A DNA stretch of 64,000 bases from Geodermatophilaceae bacterium NBWT11 (GTDB lineage Bacteria; Actinomycetota; Actinomycetes; Mycobacteriales; Geodermatophilaceae). Position numbers and translations under genes: made by a program. The notes below the pieces were generated by a model that searched no databases, was not told where the DNA came from, and saw only the letters and a program-made list of their open reading frames with translations. Shown here in pieces: positions 60,650 through 64,000 of this stretch. Positions within the stretch are counted from its first letter, which is position 1. Each line of letters opens with the position of its first letter. The stretch is taken from contig CP043652.1 in assembly GCA_014218215.1 (NCBI GenBank), positions 248,001 through 312,000 of the forward strand, given 5' to 3'.

Positions 60650-61464
60650 CCACCGCCACCCGACCCGCCCCCCGCTTCGACGTCCCCGAGATCGCTTCCG
60701 CCCCCCGGCTGCCCGCCGTGCAGCAGGCGCTCACCCTCGCCTGGCGCAACGTGGTGAAGATCCGCCACCAGCCCGAGGCGCTGATGGACGTCAGCCTCCA
60801 GCCGATCATCTTCACGGTGCTGTTCGTCTTCGTCTTCGGCGGCGCGATCGCCGGCGACTGGCGGGACTACCTCACCTACCTGGTGCCCGGCATCCTCGTG
60901 CAGACCCTGATGTTCGCCACCGGCGGCATCGGCGTCGCGCTGAACAACGACATCACCAAGGGCGTCTTCGACCGCTTCCGCAGCCTGCCGATCGCCCGGT
61001 CGGCGCCGCTGGTCGGCGCGGTGCTGGCCGACGTCGTCCGGTTCGTCACCGCGATCACCGTGCTGCTGGCGTTCACCGCCCTGCTGGGCTTCCGGACGAC
61101 GCAGGGCCTGCCCGCGGCCGCCCTGGCCGTGGTGGTCGCGATCGGCTTCGCGATGTGCCTGTCCTGGGTGTTCGTCTGGATCGGGCTCACCGTCCGCTCC
61201 GCCGGCGCGGTGCAGGGCGTGGGCTTCCTGGCCACCTTCCCGCTCACCTTCGGCAGCACCGCGCTGGTCTCGGCCGACACGCTGCCCGGCTGGCTGGCCG
61301 CCTTCACCCGCAACAACCCGGTCACCCACGTCATCGACACCGTCCGTGGGCTGCTGCTGGGCGGCCCGGTCGCCGAGCCGCTGGCCTGGACCGCCGGCTG
61401 GTCGGCCCTGCTGCTGGTGGTCTTCGTGCCGCTGGCCATGCGCGCCTACCGCCGGCGCGTCTGA
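60646..61464 (+). CDS. ABC-2 type transporter permease, DrrB type
   Basis: A 272-residue permease with six membrane helices and the DrrB pattern: ALTLAWRNVVKIRHQPEALM, GDWRDYLTYLVPGILVQTLM, KGVFDRFRSLPIARSAPLVG and RNNPVTHVIDTVRGLLLGG. It pairs with the overlapping ATPase gene to form an exporter; such pairs sit in antibiotic clusters or stand alone for multidrug resistance. No biosynthetic genes are adjacent. GAAGGAGG precedes the ATG by six bases. Confidence 0.92.
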   Translation: MTTATRPAPRFDVPEIASAPRLPAVQQALTLAWRNVVKIRHQPEALMDVSLQPIIFTVLFVFVFGGAIAGDWRDYLTYLVPGILVQTLMFATGGIGVALNNDITKGVFDRFRSLPIARSAPLVGAVLADVVRFVTAITVLLAFTALLGFRTTQGLPAAALAVVVAIGFAMCLSWVFVWIGLTVRSAGAVQGVGFLATFPLTFGSTALVSADTLPGWLAAFTRNNPVTHVIDTVRGLLLGGPVAEPLAWTAGWSALLLVVFVPLAMRAYRRRV

Positions 61465-61477
61465 GCCCGAGGACGAC

Positions 61478-63058
61478 ATGGACCCGCTGACCACCACCCT
61501 CGCCCTCGCCGTCCTCGCGGTGCTCGTCGTCGTGGCCGCCTCGGCCCTCGGCGAGCGCCTCGGGGTCGCCGCCCCGCTGCTGCTGGTGGGGGCCGGGGTG
61601 GTGGCCAGCCTGGTCCCGGGGTTCCCGGCGGTCGAGGTCGAGCCCGAGTGGGTGCTCGCCGGCCTGCTCCCCCCGCTGCTCTACTCCGCCGCCGTCTCGG
61701 TCCCGGCCATGGACCTGCGCCGCGAGCTGTCCGCCGTCAGCGGCCTGTCGATCGTCCTGGTCGTGTTGAGCTCGTTAGCCCTCGGCGGCTTCTTCGCCCT
61801 GGTCGTCCCCGGGCTCGGGCTCGCCTGGGGTGTGGCGCTGGGTGCGGTGGTCAGCCCCACCGACGCCGTCGCCACCTCCATCGCCCGCCGGCTCGGCGTC
61901 CCCGCCCGCGCCGTGACGATCCTGGACGGCGAGGGACTGCTCAACGACGCCACCGCCCTCGTCGTGCTGCGGGCCGCGATCGCCGCGGCGGCCACCGGGG
62001 TCTCGCTGTGGGGCGTGGCCGGCCGGTTCGTCTGGGCCGTCGCCGGCGCCGCGCTGATCGGCGTGCTGGTCGGCCGGATCGGGCTCTGGGTGCGCTCCCG
62101 GCTGCACGAGGTCCCGGCCACCACGGCACTGTCCTTCGCCGTCCCGTTCGTCGCCGCCATCCCGGCCGAGCTGGCCGGGGCGTCCGGGCTGGTGGCCGCC
62201 GTCCTGGCCGGGCTGACCACCGGCTGGCGCGCCCCGCGGGTGCTCTCCCCCGGCGCCCGGCTGTCCGACGCGCAGAACTGGGGATGCGTCGAGATGCTGC
62301 TCGAGGGGGCGGTCTTCCTGCTCATGGGCCTGCAGCTGGTCGGGATCGTCCGCGACGTGCAGGCCGACCACGCCGGCGTCGGGACCGCGCTGGGCATCGC
62401 CGCCGGCGCCCTGCTGCTCACCGTCGTCGTCCGGGCGGTCTACGTGAGCCTGCTGTTCCTCGGCCAACGCACCCGGACCGGCCGCGCCGAGCAGCGCAGG
62501 GACGTGTTCGCCCGGTTGCACGCCGGGGAGGAGGTGGGCCACCGCAAGCCCCGGCGCACCCCCACCGAGCGGCAGGTCGCGCAGTTCCGCTCGCGGGTCG
62601 CCCGCGCCCTCGCCGACCTCGACCACCTGCTCGCGCACCCCCTGGACGCCCGGCAGGGCGCCGTCGTGGTGTGGGCGGGGATGCGCGGTGCGATCACCCT
62701 GGCCGCCGCCCAGACGCTGCCCGCGGAGACCCCCGCCCGTCCGCTGCTGCTGCTGGTGGCCGTCGCGGTCGCGGTGGGGTCGTTGCTGCTGCAGGGCGCG
62801 ACCCTGCCGTGGGTGGTCCGGCGGCTGCTGCCCGGCCACACCACCGTCGCCGATCCCGCCCAGTGGGACGTCGTCCGTGCCCGGCTGGACGACGCGGCCG
62901 CCGGCACGACCGACCCGGTGGCCGTCCTGGACGCCCAGCGGGCCGCCCTGCTCGACGAGCGCGACCTGGGCCGGCTGGAGTCCGCCGTGCTGACCGCGGC
63001 GCTGGCCGAGCTGGACGCCGACCAGATCGCGCTGGAGGTCAGAGCCCGCGCGGGCTGA
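61478..63058 (+). CDS. Na+/H+ antiporter (CPA1 family)
   Basis: A 526-residue antiporter with about 12 membrane helices in the first 400 residues. Conserved ion-binding motifs are VSPTDAVATSIARRLGVP and LDGEGLLNDATALVVLRAA. A long cytosolic loop (about 335-400, Arg-rich) separates the last helices, and an amphipathic C-terminal tail follows. It exchanges cytosolic Na+ or K+ for H+ and serves pH and salt tolerance. The start is ATG 61478, 13 bases after the permease stop. It overlaps the convergent gene by 20 bases. Confidence 0.9.
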   Translation: MDPLTTTLALAVLAVLVVVAASALGERLGVAAPLLLVGAGVVASLVPGFPAVEVEPEWVLAGLLPPLLYSAAVSVPAMDLRRELSAVSGLSIVLVVLSSLALGGFFALVVPGLGLAWGVALGAVVSPTDAVATSIARRLGVPARAVTILDGEGLLNDATALVVLRAAIAAAATGVSLWGVAGRFVWAVAGAALIGVLVGRIGLWVRSRLHEVPATTALSFAVPFVAAIPAELAGASGLVAAVLAGLTTGWRAPRVLSPGARLSDAQNWGCVEMLLEGAVFLLMGLQLVGIVRDVQADHAGVGTALGIAAGALLLTVVVRAVYVSLLFLGQRTRTGRAEQRRDVFARLHAGEEVGHRKPRRTPTERQVAQFRSRVARALADLDHLLAHPLDARQGAVVVWAGMRGAITLAAAQTLPAETPARPLLLLVAVAVAVGSLLLQGATLPWVVRRLLPGHTTVADPAQWDVVRARLDDAAAGTTDPVAVLDAQRAALLDERDLGRLESAVLTAALAELDADQIALEVRARAG

Positions 63059-64000
63059 CCAGCACCGCCCCGACCTCGTCCAGCGCGGCCGCCCGGCCCA
63101 CGGCCACCCCGGCAGCCTCCGCCGCCTCCGCGGTGGCCGCGCCCAGCGCCGTGGCGAGCCGGACCCGCAGCGCCGCGGCGGCCGGGTCGCCGCGGTCGGC
63201 CCGGCCGCGCACCGCCTCGGCCAGTCCGAGCAGCCGGGCCGAGGCCGCCGGCTCCCCGGCGGCCTCGGCCACCACCGCGCGGCCGACCAGCACGGTCGCC
63301 AGCACCGGGATGTCTCCCGCGCTCTGCGCCGCCCCCTGCTGCGCCTGCGCCAGGAGCTCCTCGGCCTCGGCCACGGCGCCCCGGCCGGCCAGCACCTGGG
63401 CCCGCACGGTCCGCACGAGCGCACCGATCTGGTCCAGGCCCGCGCCCGCTGCCTCGGCGAGCCGGCCCACCGCCGCGCGGCTGGTCCGGTCGGCCTGCTC
63501 GAGGTCGTCGGCCAGCAGCGCCACCTGCGCCCGGGCCGCCTCGCCGTAGGCGAGCCCGGTGCCCCCGGTCCGTGCCAGGGGCACGAGGACCTCGTCCAGG
63601 TCCGCCTCGGCGCCGGCCAGCTCACCGGCCGCGGCGCGCAGCAGGGCCAGCCGGACCCGGAGCATGGGCGAGTCGTCGGAGGTGCCCAGCTCGTCGGAGC
63701 AGCGCAACGCCTCCGTCACCAGCTCCGTCGCCCGGGCCAGGTCGCCGTCCTGGGCGGCGATCTGGCCCAGCGCGGCCGCGGTGACCGACATCCCCCAGCG
63801 GTCGCCCAGCTCGCGGAAGGCCGCCCGGGCGGTCTGCAGGTCCTCGGACAGGGTCTCGTAGCGCCCGTCGTTCTCCGCGGCCATGCCGACCGCGGCGCGG
63901 ACGACGGCCCGCACCCACGGGTCGGGGTGCGCGGCCGGACGGTCCAGCCCCTCCGGCCGACCGAGGAACACCGAGGCCAGGGCCCAGCTGACCGCGGCGA
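63039..64000 (-). CDS. C-terminal part of a large TPR-containing regulator (BTAD/LuxR-ATPase type), incomplete
   Basis: About 320 residues visible; the frame runs to the window edge and continues beyond. The sequence is a series of 30-40-residue helical units with TPR-like spacing (DLQTARAAFRELGDRWGMSV, GDLARATELVTEALRCSDEL, LARTGGTGLAYGEAARAQVA). The first visible segment, WVRAVVRAAVGMAAENDGRY, is common in SARP/AfsR- or MalT-type regulators whose N-terminus binds DNA and ATP. No DNA-binding domain is visible here, so the class is inferred. The stop overlaps the antiporter stop. Confidence 0.7.
   Translation of the reverse strand, partial: AAVSWALASVFLGRPEGLDRPAAHPDPWVRAVVRAAVGMAAENDGRYETLSEDLQTARAAFRELGDRWGMSVTAAALGQIAAQDGDLARATELVTEALRCSDELGTSDDSPMLRVRLALLRAAAGELAGAEADLDEVLVPLARTGGTGLAYGEAARAQVALLADDLEQADRTSRAAVGRLAEAAGAGLDQIGALVRTVRAQVLAGRGAVAEAEELLAQAQQGAAQSAGDIPVLATVLVGRAVVAEAAGEPAASARLLGLAEAVRGRADRGDPAAAALRVRLATALGAATAEAAEAAGVAVGRAAALDEVGAVLVSPRGL

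Overview
The window is one continuous piece of a very GC-rich actinobacterial chromosome. Codons are strongly biased to G/C at the third position, GTG starts are common, and many genes overlap their upstream neighbour by the four bases GTGA or ATGA. Gene content (SigA/SigB pair, IdeR, coproporphyrin-dependent heme genes, DUF3000, DUF3159, DUF3710, DUF4193, DUF3039 and DUF3099 proteins, Cei-like and PpgK) points to Actinomycetia. Geodermatophilaceae (Blastococcus, Modestobacter, Geodermatophilus) is my best guess for the family, by inference only. No rRNA, tRNA, CRISPR array, insertion sequence or phage gene was found.

Layout. 1-7.1 kb: end of a secreted TAP-like hydrolase, a stand-alone LigD-type polymerase domain, a CPBP protease, a cold-shock protein, a secreted multidomain nuclease and MsrB. 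7.1-10.3 kb: late heme genes hemE-hemY-hemQ. 10.4-15.3 kb: DUF3000, response regulator, RNase D, then thiamine-binding protein and dxs on the other strand. 15.3-22.2 kb: an envelope cassette (SGNH lipoprotein, pseudo-rhomboid/DUF2156 aminoacyl-lipid synthase, membrane-anchored esterase, GT39-like transferase). 22.2-27 kb: RNA methyltransferase, KimA-like APC transporter and two TrkA-type RCK proteins. 27-30.2 kb: a tightly coupled minus-strand operon dut-DUF3710-hydrolase-OB fold-DUF3159.

30.2-44 kb: DUF4193, a frameshifted phosphotransferase, Cei-like protein, SuhB, PpgK, sigA, DUF7455, VanW protein, YihY/BrkB, DUF3039, DUF3099, a HhH-GPD glycosylase, dtd and sigB. 44-51 kb: a lysine acyltransferase/deacetylase pair (Pat-like and AcuC), ideR and an S9 peptidase. 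51-64 kb is more accessory: DUF4192, two paralogous lipoproteins, a GT4-methyltransferase-cyclase-like-membrane protein cassette, a putative immunity protein, a DksA-like zinc finger, a 13E12-type HNH protein with a likely SOS box, a DrrAB-type exporter, a Na+/H+ antiporter and the end of a large TPR regulator.

The order from msrB to ideR closely follows the msrB-ideR interval of Mycobacterium tuberculosis as I remember it, so most of the window is an ancient conserved block. The non-conserved insertions are the interesting parts. The best candidates for something under-described are the 15.8-20.2 kb aminoacyl-lipid synthesis/hydrolysis cassette, the 53.7-57 kb cassette, a two-copy hairpin repeat whose stem bases co-vary (26.9 and 36.5 kb), and the SOS-box-controlled HNH gene. 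All assignments rest on reading motifs by eye; no database search was run.
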